This document shows positions 1-8,134 of a DNA stretch of 64,000 nucleotides, piece after piece (positions within the stretch are counted from its first letter, which is position 1; each line of letters opens with the position of its first letter). The stretch is from Streptomyces sp. SS1-1 (GTDB lineage: Bacteria; Actinomycetota; Actinomycetes; Streptomycetales; Streptomycetaceae), in NCBI RefSeq assembly GCF_008973465.1, contig NZ_WBXN01000004.1, positions 4,442,501 to 4,506,500 on the forward strand. The letters run 5' to 3'. The notes beneath the pieces were generated by a model. That model was not told the origin of the DNA. It saw only the letters and a list, made by a program, of their open reading frames with translations, and made no database searches. A program made the position numbers and the translations under genes.

Positions 1-2
1 GC

Positions 3-194
3 CTCGGCGCCTACGCGGGTGAGGTGATCGCCCGCCGGACCGGCGGAGAGTGGTGGACGTCCGGCGGCGACCACTGGATCCGTACGCCCGACGGGCGGCT
101 GTGGGACCCGATCGACGAGGCCCGTCGCTGTTTCACCGGCGACGGGTCGCTGCGCCTGCTGTGCCGGGACGCGACGGGCGGGGCCCGCCGCTGA
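3..194 (+). CDS. 3' end of an uncharacterised protein (partial)
   Basis: Only the last 63 codons are in the window, open from base 3 to TGA at 192-194. The peptide contains LGAYAGEVIARRTGGEWW near its start and ends DATGGARR. No catalytic motif is visible and I do not recognise a family with confidence. Codon use is typical of the surrounding genes. It converges on the amidase gene, and a strong hairpin lies immediately after the stop. Confidence 0.6.
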   Translation, partial: LGAYAGEVIARRTGGEWWTSGGDHWIRTPDGRLWDPIDEARRCFTGDGSLRLLCRDATGGARR

Positions 195-203
195 CCCGGC
201 GGT

Positions 204-233
204 GCGGGGCGCCCGATCGGCCGGGCGCCCCGC
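204..233. terminator. Hairpin between convergent genes
   Basis: A perfect 12-bp stem (204-215 with 222-233) and a 6-nt loop lie between the stop of the left-edge gene and the stop of the amidase gene on the other strand. There is no T-tract, as is usual for Streptomyces terminators. It could serve both directions. Confidence 0.7.
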
Positions 234-242
234 TGCCGTGGG

Positions 243-2948
243 TCACGGCGTGAGCGTCTGCCCCAGGTGGGCGCCGGACGGCGTGCCCAGCGGAGTCCTG
301 CTGAGGATGACGGTCTTGCCGAAGCCGGGGCCCGCGCCGCCGCTCGGGACGTACATGAGGATGCCGTTGCCGGCGTCCTCGCCCTCGACGCCCATGACCA
401 GGTCGGCCCGGCCGTACCCGGTCAGGTCGGTGAGCGACACGGACGAGCCGGCCGTGTCACCGGACTCCGAGACGCCCGGCACCCCGGACGTGTCCTGGGA
501 GAACGCGACCGAACCGGCGCCGGTCAGGCCGGACGCGGTGCCCTTGAGGAGCACCGACATACCGGCGTTGGACCGGTTGCCGGAGCGGCTGATGTCCTCG
601 CCGGGCAGACCGACCAGGGCGTCCGCGTACCCGTCGGCGTTCTGGTCGGCGACCGACACCGAGCCGCCGAAGGCGTCACCGGCCTCGTTGGAGCCGGGGA
701 CGGACGCCGTGTTCTGGTGGATCACCTTCATACCGGTGGTGGTGAACCCGGCGGAGGTGCCGAACAGCATGGTCACCTGGCCGCCCGTGGCGGCACCCGA
801 CTCGGCGACGTACGGCTGGCCGATGACGATGTCGTCGTACCCGTTGCCGTCCACGTCCCCGGCCGCGACCGCGCGCCCGCCCTTGACGGAGAGGACGCCC
901 GCCTTGGTCAGGCCCGTCGCCGAACCGGCGAAGCGGACCACCCGGCCGATACCGCCGGTGTCACGGTAGTTGAGGGCCACGTCCGCGTAGCCGTCCCGGT
1001 TGAAGTCGCCCGTGGCGGCGTCCAGGTACGCGATCGCGCCGGTGGCCGAGGTCAGCGTGCCGGTGCTGGTTTTCCCGCCGGTGAGCCGGGCGTTCCAGTT
1101 GCCGCCCCTGCCGGTGCCGGCCGCGAAGACGTCCGCCGTGCCGTCGCCGTCGAAGTCGCCGACCGCCACGGTCGAGCCGAGCCTGGCGCCGGTGGCCGTG
1201 ACCGAGCCCGAGGTGGTGTACGAGAAGCCGGAGTCCAGCGCCGGGCCGTACAGCACGGTGACCGCGCCGCGGTCCGCGTGGCCGCTGGTGTCGTCCTCGC
1301 CGGGCACGCCGATCGCGAGGTCCGCGTAGCCGTCGCCGTTGACGTCGCCCCACGCCGTGGCGGTGCCGAACGCGTCGCCGGACTCGTGGGAGCCGGGCAC
1401 CCCGGTGCTGCTCTGGCTGATCGTCCTCTTCGCCGCCAGGACGGGACCGGCGGTGCCACCCGGGACGACGGTGACGGTGCCGCCGCCGCTCAGCGCGCGG
1501 GGCGTGCCCGCGGCCAGGTCGGCCAGCCCGTCACGGTCGGTGTCCGAGGTGGGCAGGGCGTGCGAGATACCCGGCGTCGCGGCGAGCTGGGCGATCCGGG
1601 ACAGCTTCGGGTACAGGTTCGCGCCCGGGCAGGCCGTGGAGTTGGTGTCCCGGTGCCCGAGGACCCGGGGCAGCGTGACGGAGGCGCCCAGCGGGAACTT
1701 GTTGCCGCTGGCCCCCTGCGGGACGCCGGACGTCAGAGCGACCTTGCCGGTCGGGTCGATGCCGTACATCCCGAACTTCCAGGCCACGATCCGGGCGATG
1801 GCGTCCAGGCCGGCCTTGGTCGGCTGGGCGCTCTCGAAGTTGCCGATGTACGAGATGCCGACCGTGTCGGTGTTGAACCCGGCGTCGTGCGCCCCGATGA
1901 CCGGCAGGTCCATCCCGCCGCTGCGCCCCTCGAAGATCTGGCCGCAGCGGTCGACGACGAAGTTGTAGCCGATGTCGAAGTAGCCCTGGCTGAAGTGGGA
2001 CTGCTGGATGGTCCGCATCCGGGCCCGCGAGTCGGCGCAGGACACCGTGTTGTCGGTGTCGACGCCGGTGTGGTGGATCACGGCGGCCTTGATCGTCTCG
2101 GCGTACGTCGGCGTGCCGTCGTAGTCCGTGGACGCGCCCCACTCGGCCTGCGTGATGATCGGCGGCTTCGCGACCGTGGAGGGCCGGGGCGCCGGGGCGG
2201 TCGGCGTGGGGGACGGGGACGCGGTGGGGGCGCCGGTGTCCGTCGGCGTGTCCGCCGGGACCGGGGCCTCGGTGGTCACCGGGTCGGTCGTGGCCGGCGT
2301 CCCGGTGGGCTCGTCGGTCGTCGCGGGGTCCGTCGGAGGGTCCGTCGGGGTCCGCGTCGCCGGGGCCGTGGTCTCCTCGGCGGAGAACGCGGCCGGGCGG
2401 GGCGCGCCCTGCGGGTCCGTGCCCGGGTCGAGCAGCTTGACGTCCATGCCGGACGGCTGGCCCTTCGCCTCGGTGCCGTCCGCGTTCACGACCCTCAGCT
2501 CGACGCCGTCGGAGTCACCGGTCCACACCGACTCCGTACCGCCGCGCAGAGCCGCCCGCTCGCCCTCCGCGCCGTCCGCCTGGCTGGGCTCCAGCGTGAT
2601 CCGCCGCCACGCCGACCACTTCCCGGTGTCCAGGTCGCGGGTGCGCACCTCGGGCGTGCCCTTGGCCTGCGCCTCCGGGTCGTTCCAGGTCAGCACGACC
2701 GCGCTGAAGCGTGCCGTGCTCCGCCTCTCCAGGCCCTTGCGCCCCGCGCCGCGGTCCTTGAGCTTGAGCGTGTGGATCGCGGGCCCGCGGCTCTCGCGCG
2801 CGTCGTCGGCCTTCGTCGACGGATCGGCCATGGCGTAGGTCACCACGCCGGCGGCGCTCACGACCACGGCCCCCACGGTCAGCCACGCACGTCTCTTCAG
2901 ACTGAGCGGCCTGTACGCATGAGTCTTACGAGGACTCAACTGTCCCAC
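243..2948 (-). CDS. Peptidoglycan-recognition N-acetylmuramoyl-L-alanine amidase with FG-GAP repeats
   Basis: Predicted exported zinc amidase (901 aa) that would cleave the MurNAc-L-Ala bond of peptidoglycan. The N-terminus has basic residues and a hydrophobic segment (about residues 19-42). A Pro/Thr/Ala-rich linker (about 190-265) precedes a PGRP/amidase_2 domain (about 268-460) with zinc-ligand signatures VIHHTG, VLGHRDT and TACPG. The C-terminal half holds FG-GAP/VCBS repeats of the DxDxDGxxDL kind, such as DTDRDGLADLAAG and GDVNGDGYADLAIGVPGEDD, which form integrin-alpha-like calcium-binding beta-propeller blades. They probably mediate surface or matrix binding. It is monocistronic and convergent with the left-edge gene. 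ATG at 2948 gives the full export signal. Confidence 0.92.
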   Translation of the reverse strand: MGQLSPRKTHAYRPLSLKRRAWLTVGAVVVSAAGVVTYAMADPSTKADDARESRGPAIHTLKLKDRGAGRKGLERRSTARFSAVVLTWNDPEAQAKGTPEVRTRDLDTGKWSAWRRITLEPSQADGAEGERAALRGGTESVWTGDSDGVELRVVNADGTEAKGQPSGMDVKLLDPGTDPQGAPRPAAFSAEETTAPATRTPTDPPTDPATTDEPTGTPATTDPVTTEAPVPADTPTDTGAPTASPSPTPTAPAPRPSTVAKPPIITQAEWGASTDYDGTPTYAETIKAAVIHHTGVDTDNTVSCADSRARMRTIQQSHFSQGYFDIGYNFVVDRCGQIFEGRSGGMDLPVIGAHDAGFNTDTVGISYIGNFESAQPTKAGLDAIARIVAWKFGMYGIDPTGKVALTSGVPQGASGNKFPLGASVTLPRVLGHRDTNSTACPGANLYPKLSRIAQLAATPGISHALPTSDTDRDGLADLAAGTPRALSGGGTVTVVPGGTAGPVLAAKRTISQSSTGVPGSHESGDAFGTATAWGDVNGDGYADLAIGVPGEDDTSGHADRGAVTVLYGPALDSGFSYTTSGSVTATGARLGSTVAVGDFDGDGTADVFAAGTGRGGNWNARLTGGKTSTGTLTSATGAIAYLDAATGDFNRDGYADVALNYRDTGGIGRVVRFAGSATGLTKAGVLSVKGGRAVAAGDVDGNGYDDIVIGQPYVAESGAATGGQVTMLFGTSAGFTTTGMKVIHQNTASVPGSNEAGDAFGGSVSVADQNADGYADALVGLPGEDISRSGNRSNAGMSVLLKGTASGLTGAGSVAFSQDTSGVPGVSESGDTAGSSVSLTDLTGYGRADLVMGVEGEDAGNGILMYVPSGGAGPGFGKTVILSRTPLGTPSGAHLGQTLTP

Positions 2949-3052
2949 CCCTATGAGCAGTCACGGATGCCACACCTGTCACACAGGTGGCGTTTACACA
3001 CAGCGCACTCACAGCCGAAACCGTCACCCGGCGCCGCACGGGAGGGACACGG

Positions 3053-3088
3053 CGACGGGGCCGGTCCGTCGTGGACGCGGCCCCGTCG
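3053..3088 (-). terminator. Terminator of the septum-formation lipoprotein gene
   Basis: An 11-bp perfect stem (3053-3063 with 3078-3088) and a 14-nt loop start 12 nt past the stop codon of the minus-strand lipoprotein gene. Confidence 0.65.
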
Positions 3089-3099
3089 GCGGAGGCGGG

Positions 3100-3987
3100 T
3101 CAGCCCGCCCAGACCTCGGCCTCGTCGGCCGGGACGGTGGTGGCCAGGCCCAGCTCCTTGCGGGCCGGGACCGACGCGTTGGGGTCGATGCCGTCGAACG
3201 CGGAGTCGTAGGCGATGTAGAACGCGTCGGCGTCGGCGGCGTTCGCGGCCTTCTTCCAGTCGGCGGCGGCCTTCTTCAGGGTCGCGCGCAGCTTGGCCAC
3301 CTCGGCGCCCTTGACGTCCTTCAGCCCGTCGACGTGCGTGGTGAGGGCGGCCGCGACGGCCTTGGCCTGCTTCTTGTAACCCGCCAGGTCGTCCTCGACG
3401 GCGTCCTTCTCGGACTGGTTCGCCCACAGCGCCTCGTAGACGCCGTTCGAACCCTTCAGGAACGTGGCCTGCCCGGGCTCGAGGGACTTGGCGGTGTTCA
3501 GCGTGCCGCTGAACTTGCCGTCCTCCTTGGTGTACGTGCAGCTGACCGCGCGGTCGCCGGTCGCCCAGCTCTCCTTGGTCGGCGTGTAGTAGAAGAGCGA
3601 CACGCCCTTGGGGAGCGCCCAGGTGTCCGGGGAGAACTTCTGCGCCTCGACCGGGCACTGGTCGTCCGCGATCGTGGAGACACCGTCCTCGCCCGGGAAC
3701 TCCTTGCCCTTGTCGATCGAGAACTCGCCCACGACCTGACCCACATGGGCCTCCTCGCACGGCACGATCTCCACGGTGAGGGCCGTCCCCTCGGCCTTGC
3801 CGTTCGGGTTGTAGCAGTCACCGATGTCCAGGGAGAACACCGAGCGCTGGCGGGCGACCTTCTTCGCGCCGTCCTTGGCGCTGTCGACGGCGTCGGAGAC
3901 GCCCGAACACCCCACCGCCCCGGCGGCGATCAGAGCGACGACGGCGGAGACGCCGCGGAGGGAGCGGGAGGGGGCATGGGTAGCCAT
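3100..3987 (-). CDS. Septum-formation-family lipoprotein
   Basis: A 295-aa predicted lipoprotein. The signal peptide ends in a lipobox-like stretch AAGAVGC with Cys27 as the acylation site. Residues about 50-190 resemble the actinobacterial septum-formation domain (PF13845 type): GDCYN near its start, conserved cysteines (IVPCEEAHVGQVVGEF, DDQCPVE, AVSCTYT), and an aromatic-rich core. The last 100 residues are charged and helical, with many Lys and Ala. The family is linked by annotation to septum formation, but a biochemical role is not established. It is divergent from the first ECF sigma gene across a 200-nt or longer promoter region. Confidence 0.82.
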   Translation of the reverse strand: MATHAPSRSLRGVSAVVALIAAGAVGCSGVSDAVDSAKDGAKKVARQRSVFSLDIGDCYNPNGKAEGTALTVEIVPCEEAHVGQVVGEFSIDKGKEFPGEDGVSTIADDQCPVEAQKFSPDTWALPKGVSLFYYTPTKESWATGDRAVSCTYTKEDGKFSGTLNTAKSLEPGQATFLKGSNGVYEALWANQSEKDAVEDDLAGYKKQAKAVAAALTTHVDGLKDVKGAEVAKLRATLKKAAADWKKAANAADADAFYIAYDSAFDGIDPNASVPARKELGLATTVPADEAEVWAG

Positions 3988-4202
3988 GACGTGTTCATCC
4001 TCTTACTTGTTATTTATGGGGCGGGCACACCTCGCCCCGTGCGCCGGGGCCGAGGGGGCATCGGCCCTCACTCGCGGCATCTGACTCACGAGGCGCCGAG
4101 AGGGTTGTACGGGTCCTTGGACAGGACCGACACGGCTGTCACCAGTGACACTTCCGTGGTTCCAGGCGCTGTTGAGCGTGAAGGGGCGTGCGCAAGGGTG
4201 GG

Positions 4203-4218
4203 CGTACCGCGAGGTACG
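4203..4218. promoter_or_regulatory. Palindrome ahead of ECF sigma gene 1
   Basis: CGTACCGCGAGGTACG has two perfect 6-nt arms around GCGA. It lies 36 nt before the TTG codon chosen here as the sigma start, and would be coding if the upstream GTG (4188) were used. It could be an operator. The region 3988-4187 holds no gene. Confidence 0.35.
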
Positions 4219-4253
4219 GATTCGCCACGAACCGGTACGGACGAGGACAGTTC

Positions 4254-4871
4254 TTGGCTCGAGGAGGGGAACCCCGGCGCGCGCTCGCGCACGACGGGGA
4301 ACTGGGCGCGGCCGTCGCGCGGGCCCAGGAGGGCGACGAGGCCGCGTTCGCGGTCGCGTACCGGCTGGTGCAGCCGGGGCTGCTGGGATATCTGCGCGGT
4401 CTGGTCGGCGGCGACGCCGAGGACGTGGCGTCCGACGCCTGGCTGGAGATCGCCCGGGACCTCGGCCGGTTCACCGGTGACGGCGCCGGGTTCCGGGGCT
4501 GGACCGCGACGATCGCCCGGCACCGGGCACTGGACCATCTGCGCCGGCAGCGCGTACGGCCCCGGTCGTCCGTGCTGGAGCAGGACGTGCTGGACCTGCC
4601 CGACCCGTCCGGGACGCACGAGCGGGCGATGGAGTCGATCTCCACGGAACAGGCCCTGCGCCTGATCCGCGGACTGCCGAGGGACCAGGCCGAGGCGGTG
4701 CTCCTGCGCGTGGTCGTCGGACTCGACGGCCCCGCCGCGGCCCGCGTGCTCGGCAAGCGCCCGGGCGCGGTGCGCACGGCCGCGTACCGGGGGCTGAAGC
4801 GGCTGGCCGGCCAGCTCGGCGCGGCCGGTGTGACGGATGACGGCCCCGGGACGCTGGGGGAATCGACATGA
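4254..4871 (+). CDS. ECF-type RNA polymerase sigma factor (pair 1)
   Basis: A sigma-70 family protein of about 205 aa. Region 2 is seen as AFAVAYRLVQPGLLGYLRGL, DAEDVASDAWLEIARDLGRF and FRGWTATIARHRALDHLRR. Region 4 is seen as LPRDQAEAVLLRVVVGL and the helix-turn-helix AARVLGKRPGAVRTAAYRGL. The start is uncertain. TTG at 4254 has GAGGA six bases upstream and aligns with the start of the paralogue at 6217. GTG at 4188 would add 22 residues across a palindrome. A membrane protein gene follows and would be the cognate anti-sigma candidate. It is about 55% similar by eye to the second sigma factor 2 kb downstream, so the two pairs look like an old duplication. Confidence 0.82.
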   Translation: MARGGEPRRALAHDGELGAAVARAQEGDEAAFAVAYRLVQPGLLGYLRGLVGGDAEDVASDAWLEIARDLGRFTGDGAGFRGWTATIARHRALDHLRRQRVRPRSSVLEQDVLDLPDPSGTHERAMESISTEQALRLIRGLPRDQAEAVLLRVVVGLDGPAAARVLGKRPGAVRTAAYRGLKRLAGQLGAAGVTDDGPGTLGEST

Positions 4872-5067
4872 CCTGTGCGGGCGGACGCCCGGCGTGACAT
4901 GCGTCGCGGGCGGTGGGCGCGGGTGAGTCGTACGGACGGACGGGACGTACGGACAGGGGAGACGTGGAGGCGCTACGGCTCCCGCGGACAGGGCTGTCCC
5001 ACGCGGGGCGTATCCGCCCGGCGGGCCGGGAGCCGGCGCGGCGAAGAGGACGGGAACGGAAACGGAC

Positions 5068-5910
5068 ATGGGTGAACGGCAGAGCGGCGGTGCGACGCCC
5101 GGCCGTCGGCACGCGCACCCCGACCGGATGACGGCCCGTCACCCGTCCGCCCCCCAGGCCGTGCTCGACGACGCGGCGCTGGAGGCGCTCCTGTCCGCCG
5201 CCGTGCTGCGCGGGCACCGCCCGGACGCCGTGGGGGAGCAGCGGGCCGTCGCCGCGTTCCGGGCCGCGCGGGCCGAGGGCGCCCATCGGGCACGCACCCG
5301 GCGGCGGGACGACTGGCGGCCCCGCGAGCGCCGCCGCCTGGCGATGTCGGCGCGCGCCACCCTGTCGCTGCTTCTCGCCGGTCTCACGCTGGGCGGGGTC
5401 GCGGTCGCCGCGATCAATTCGTCCGGTCCGGCGGAGGCTCCGGAGGAGCGCCGGACGTCTCCGTCCGAAAGCGCTTCCCGCCCGTCGGCCGCGTCCTCCG
5501 CACGGCCGTCGGCGCCGCCGTCCGCCGCACCCCGGACCACCGCCCGCCCGGGCACCGCCCGCGACCTGGAGGCCAAGTGCCGTGCGTACGGCAAGGTCGA
5601 GGGCCGGGGCAAGGCGCTGGAGTCGACGGCGTGGCAGCGGCTCGTCGCGGCGGCGGGCGGCGAGGACGAGGTGGCCGCCTACTGCGCCGACCGGCTCGCG
5701 ACGGCACCGGCCCGGCCCGGGAACGGCACGGCGGGGAACGGCACGGCCGGGACGCCGGCCACCGGCAAGGGGCAGGGCGGCACGGGGCAGGGCGGCACGG
5801 GGCAGGGCGGCACGGAGTCCGGACGGGGCACGCCGGGACAGGGCGCCGACGATGACGGGAACGGGAACGGGAACGGGAACTCCGGGAACCCCGGCAAGAA
5901 CAAGGGCTGA
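5068..5910 (+). CDS. Single-pass membrane protein paired with ECF sigma 1 (anti-sigma candidate)
   Basis: A 280-aa protein of unknown function. The cytoplasmic part (residues 1-90) contains AVAAFRAARAEGAH, one TM helix lies at about 93-113 (ATLSLLLAGLTLGGVAVAAI), and the external part has low complexity (Ser/Pro/Ala). A short conserved module carries two cysteines spaced C-x34-C (from KCRAYGK to VAAYC). The C-terminus is Gly-rich with GQGGT repeats and an N/G tail. The same arrangement occurs in the product of 6879-7925. I infer an anti-sigma or redox-sensing partner from position and topology, but no zinc-anti-sigma HxxxCxxC motif is present. ATG 5068 was chosen, with ATG 5128 as an alternative. 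Confidence 0.75.
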   Translation: MGERQSGGATPGRRHAHPDRMTARHPSAPQAVLDDAALEALLSAAVLRGHRPDAVGEQRAVAAFRAARAEGAHRARTRRRDDWRPRERRRLAMSARATLSLLLAGLTLGGVAVAAINSSGPAEAPEERRTSPSESASRPSAASSARPSAPPSAAPRTTARPGTARDLEAKCRAYGKVEGRGKALESTAWQRLVAAAGGEDEVAAYCADRLATAPARPGNGTAGNGTAGTPATGKGQGGTGQGGTGQGGTESGRGTPGQGADDDGNGNGNGNSGNPGKNKG

Positions 5911-5946
5911 TCCGCGCCCGGAAGCGGCGCGACGCCGGCCAAAGCA

Positions 5947-5988
5947 ACGGCCGGGGCCGCCACCCCCCACAGGAGAGGCCCCGGCCGT
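5947..5988 (+). terminator. Terminator after sigma/anti-sigma pair 1
   Basis: A perfect 12-bp stem (5947-5958 with 5977-5988) and an 18-nt loop lie 36 nt past the stop. The rest of the 306-nt gap to 6216 shows no ORF with Streptomyces codon bias. It should carry the promoter for sigma 2. Confidence 0.7.
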
Positions 5989-6216
5989 CGCGCGGCACGG
6001 GCCGCGCGGCGGCCCGTACTCTCTACAGCGCCATGAGTGCGTTTTCTGTCACACCCGGACGGCGGGACAGCCGAATCACGGGGTGGTTGCATGTTGTACA
6101 GACATGGACGAGCAGCGGTTTCAGGCCGTAACGTGCCTTTCGCGCCGGACGCGGAGGGTGTGAGACCACCGCAACGACCTGCGGTCCTGTGCCGCAACCA
6201 TCAATTGAGGTATCCA

Positions 6217-6879
6217 GTGCTGGGGGACGACGCGGAGCTGACCACCGCGGTGCTTGCGGCGCAGGACGGGGACGAGACCGCGTTCCGTACTGTGTACCGC
6301 TCCGTGCACCCGCGGCTGCTCGGATACGTGCGGACGCTGGTGGGCGACCCGGACGCCGAGGACGTCGCCTCCGAGGCGTGGCTCCAGATAGCGCGCGACC
6401 TGGACCGGTTCAGCGGTGACGCCGACCGGTTCCGCGGCTGGGCCGCGCGGATAGCGCGCAACCGGGCGCTCGACCACATCAGGATGCGCGGACGCCGCCC
6501 CGCGATCGGCGGCGACGAGACGGAGCTGACCGGGAAGGCCGCCGAGTCCGACACGGCCGGCGAGGCCATCGAGGCCCTGGCCACCGACGGCACCCTCTCC
6601 CTCATCGCCCGGCTGCCCCAGGACCAGGCCGAGGCCGTCGTGCTGCGCGTGGTCGTGGGACTCGACGCCAAGACGGCCGCGCAGACGCTGGGCAAGCGCC
6701 CGGGCGCCGTACGGACCGCGGCGCACCGGGGCCTGAAGCGCCTCGCCGAACTGCTCGGCGACGATCCGGAATCGGCCGGGGTGCTCGACGCCCTGCCGCC
6801 GCAGCGAGAGCCGCGCCGCCGCGCGGTGACGTCCGCGAGTGTGACGCATCTGCGTACGCGGACGCAGAAGGATGTGTGA
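6217..6879 (+). CDS. ECF-type RNA polymerase sigma factor (pair 2)
   Basis: A 220-aa sigma factor beginning VLGDDAELTTAVLAAQDGDE. Region 2 includes AFRTVYRSVHPRLLGYVRTL, DAEDVASEAWLQIARDLDRF and FRGWAARIARNRALDHIRMR. Region 4 includes LPQDQAEAVVLRVVVGLDA and the HTH AQTLGKRPGAVRTAAHRGL. GTG 6217 has GAGG eight bases upstream and gives the family-typical short N-terminus. The frame stays open upstream to ATG 6037, but that extension has poor family resemblance. The stop overlaps the start of the next gene (TGATG), implying translational coupling with the membrane partner. Confidence 0.88.
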   Translation: MLGDDAELTTAVLAAQDGDETAFRTVYRSVHPRLLGYVRTLVGDPDAEDVASEAWLQIARDLDRFSGDADRFRGWAARIARNRALDHIRMRGRRPAIGGDETELTGKAAESDTAGEAIEALATDGTLSLIARLPQDQAEAVVLRVVVGLDAKTAAQTLGKRPGAVRTAAHRGLKRLAELLGDDPESAGVLDALPPQREPRRRAVTSASVTHLRTRTQKDV

Positions 6880-7925
6880 TGGCCGACGAGCTGAACAGGT
6901 GGCTGGACCGCGAAACGGCGGAACGCTTGCTGCGGGGAGAGCCACTCGAAGCTGTCGACCCGGCCGACCGCGATCAGGCCGAACGGCTCGCCAAGACCCT
7001 TGAGGGCCTGACCGCCGAACCGGCCCCGACCTGCGGAGAACTCCCCGGAGAGGCCGCCGCGTTGGCGGCGTTCCGGGCGGCCCGCGCGGGCCGGGACACG
7101 ACCGCCGCGACCCCCGGCGTCTCCGGTGGCCAGGCCGCCGGCGAGGTCGGCCTGGTGTGTCTCGGCGGCCCCGGCGACCGTCCGCGCCGTCCGCGCTGGG
7201 GGCGGCCCGTCCGGCTCGCCCTCGCCGCCGCGCTGGCCGTCGGCATGGTCGGCGGTGTCGCCGTCGCGGCCGGAACCGGAGTCCTGCCGACGCCGTTCGA
7301 CGACGAGCCCGCCCGCCCCGCCGCCACGGTCCCCGCGCCGCCCGCGACGGAGCAGCCGCTCGTCTCGCCCTCCCCGGGAGGGGACACACCGGAGGGCACC
7401 GGACCCGGCGGGTCCGTGGCGTCCGCGGACCCCGGCGCGCCCGAAGGCGCGAAGCCCGGCGGCCCCGAGGACGACAAGGCCGGCGGTGACGGCCGGCACG
7501 GCTCCGGCGGCTGGTGGCGCGCTGTCGTCGCCTCCTGCCGTGACATCCGGGACGGCAAGGCGCTCTCCGGTGAGCGCAGACGCGCCCTGACCGGCGCGGC
7601 GGGCGGCCGGGACCGGGTGCGGACCTACTGCGAGAAGGTCCTGCGGGCCGTGGACGCCAGGGCCGGCGGCGACGCCGGGGACGACCGCGACCGGGACAAG
7701 GGCCGGGGCCACGGCGACGACGGCCGGCACGACGACGGCGACTGGAACGACCGGGGCGACACGCGCCACGACGACGAGGACGACGCCCCGAACGGCCTGA
7801 CCCGCGGCGACGACGGCTCCGGCGACGGCCGGCACCATGAGGGCGACGGGCCCGCCGGACGCGGGGCGCCGCGTGCCGCCACCAGCCCGAGCCCCACCGC
7901 GTCCCTCTCGGTCGCAACTCGCTGA
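6879..7925 (+). CDS. Single-pass membrane protein coupled to ECF sigma 2 (anti-sigma candidate)
   Basis: A 348-aa protein whose ATG overlaps the sigma stop (TGATG) and has AAGGA six bases before it. The cytoplasmic N-terminus starts MADELNRWLDRETAERLLRG and contains AALAAFRAARAG. One TM helix lies at about 108-130. The external Pro/Thr/Gly segment leads to a Cys-containing module spaced C-x30-C (from SCRDIRDGKAL to VRTYCEKVL), which corresponds to the module in the product of 5068-5910. The tail is highly Asp/His/Arg rich (for example HDDGDWNDRGDTRHDDEDD). Function is inferred only from the operon and topology: it probably restrains the sigma factor and senses an envelope signal. Confidence 0.78.
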   Translation: MADELNRWLDRETAERLLRGEPLEAVDPADRDQAERLAKTLEGLTAEPAPTCGELPGEAAALAAFRAARAGRDTTAATPGVSGGQAAGEVGLVCLGGPGDRPRRPRWGRPVRLALAAALAVGMVGGVAVAAGTGVLPTPFDDEPARPAATVPAPPATEQPLVSPSPGGDTPEGTGPGGSVASADPGAPEGAKPGGPEDDKAGGDGRHGSGGWWRAVVASCRDIRDGKALSGERRRALTGAAGGRDRVRTYCEKVLRAVDARAGGDAGDDRDRDKGRGHGDDGRHDDGDWNDRGDTRHDDEDDAPNGLTRGDDGSGDGRHHEGDGPAGRGAPRAATSPSPTASLSVATR

Positions 7926-8067
7926 CCTGCGGTTTTCCCGCCCAGCGGAAAAATCTTCGCGCCCGGAGTGACGTTTTCGGGCGCCCCGGCGCTGATCAGA
8001 GTGAGCCGACTGGTCATCGGCCCTCGCACAGAGCCGGGGTTCCCCCCGTACCTACGGCTCGTGCATC

Positions 8068-8106
8068 GGCGCGGGCGGGACACGTTCCCCCGGTCCCGCC
8101 CGCGCC
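8068..8106 (-). terminator. Terminator of the L,D-transpeptidase gene
   Basis: A perfect 14-bp stem (8068-8081 with 8093-8106) with an 11-nt loop lies 29 nt past the minus-strand stop codon. The gap from 7926 to 8067 also has a small TTTTCC/GGAAAA hairpin near 7935 that may end the plus-strand operon. Confidence 0.75.
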
Positions 8107-8134
8107 CCACACTCCTCGCCCCACACGCCGGGCG

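Noticed and set aside
267-3314. A 1015-codon plus-strand ORF antisense to the amidase gene
   Set aside because: It is an Arg/Gly/Ala-rich shadow frame caused by GC-rich third positions. It has no family resemblance, and the minus-strand amidase explains the region fully.
5760-5890. Repeated GGCACGGGGCAGGGC and GGGAAC units as a CRISPR or satellite
   Set aside because: The units are 6-15 bp, in frame, and encode the Gly/Asn-rich tail of the membrane protein, so they are coding low complexity.
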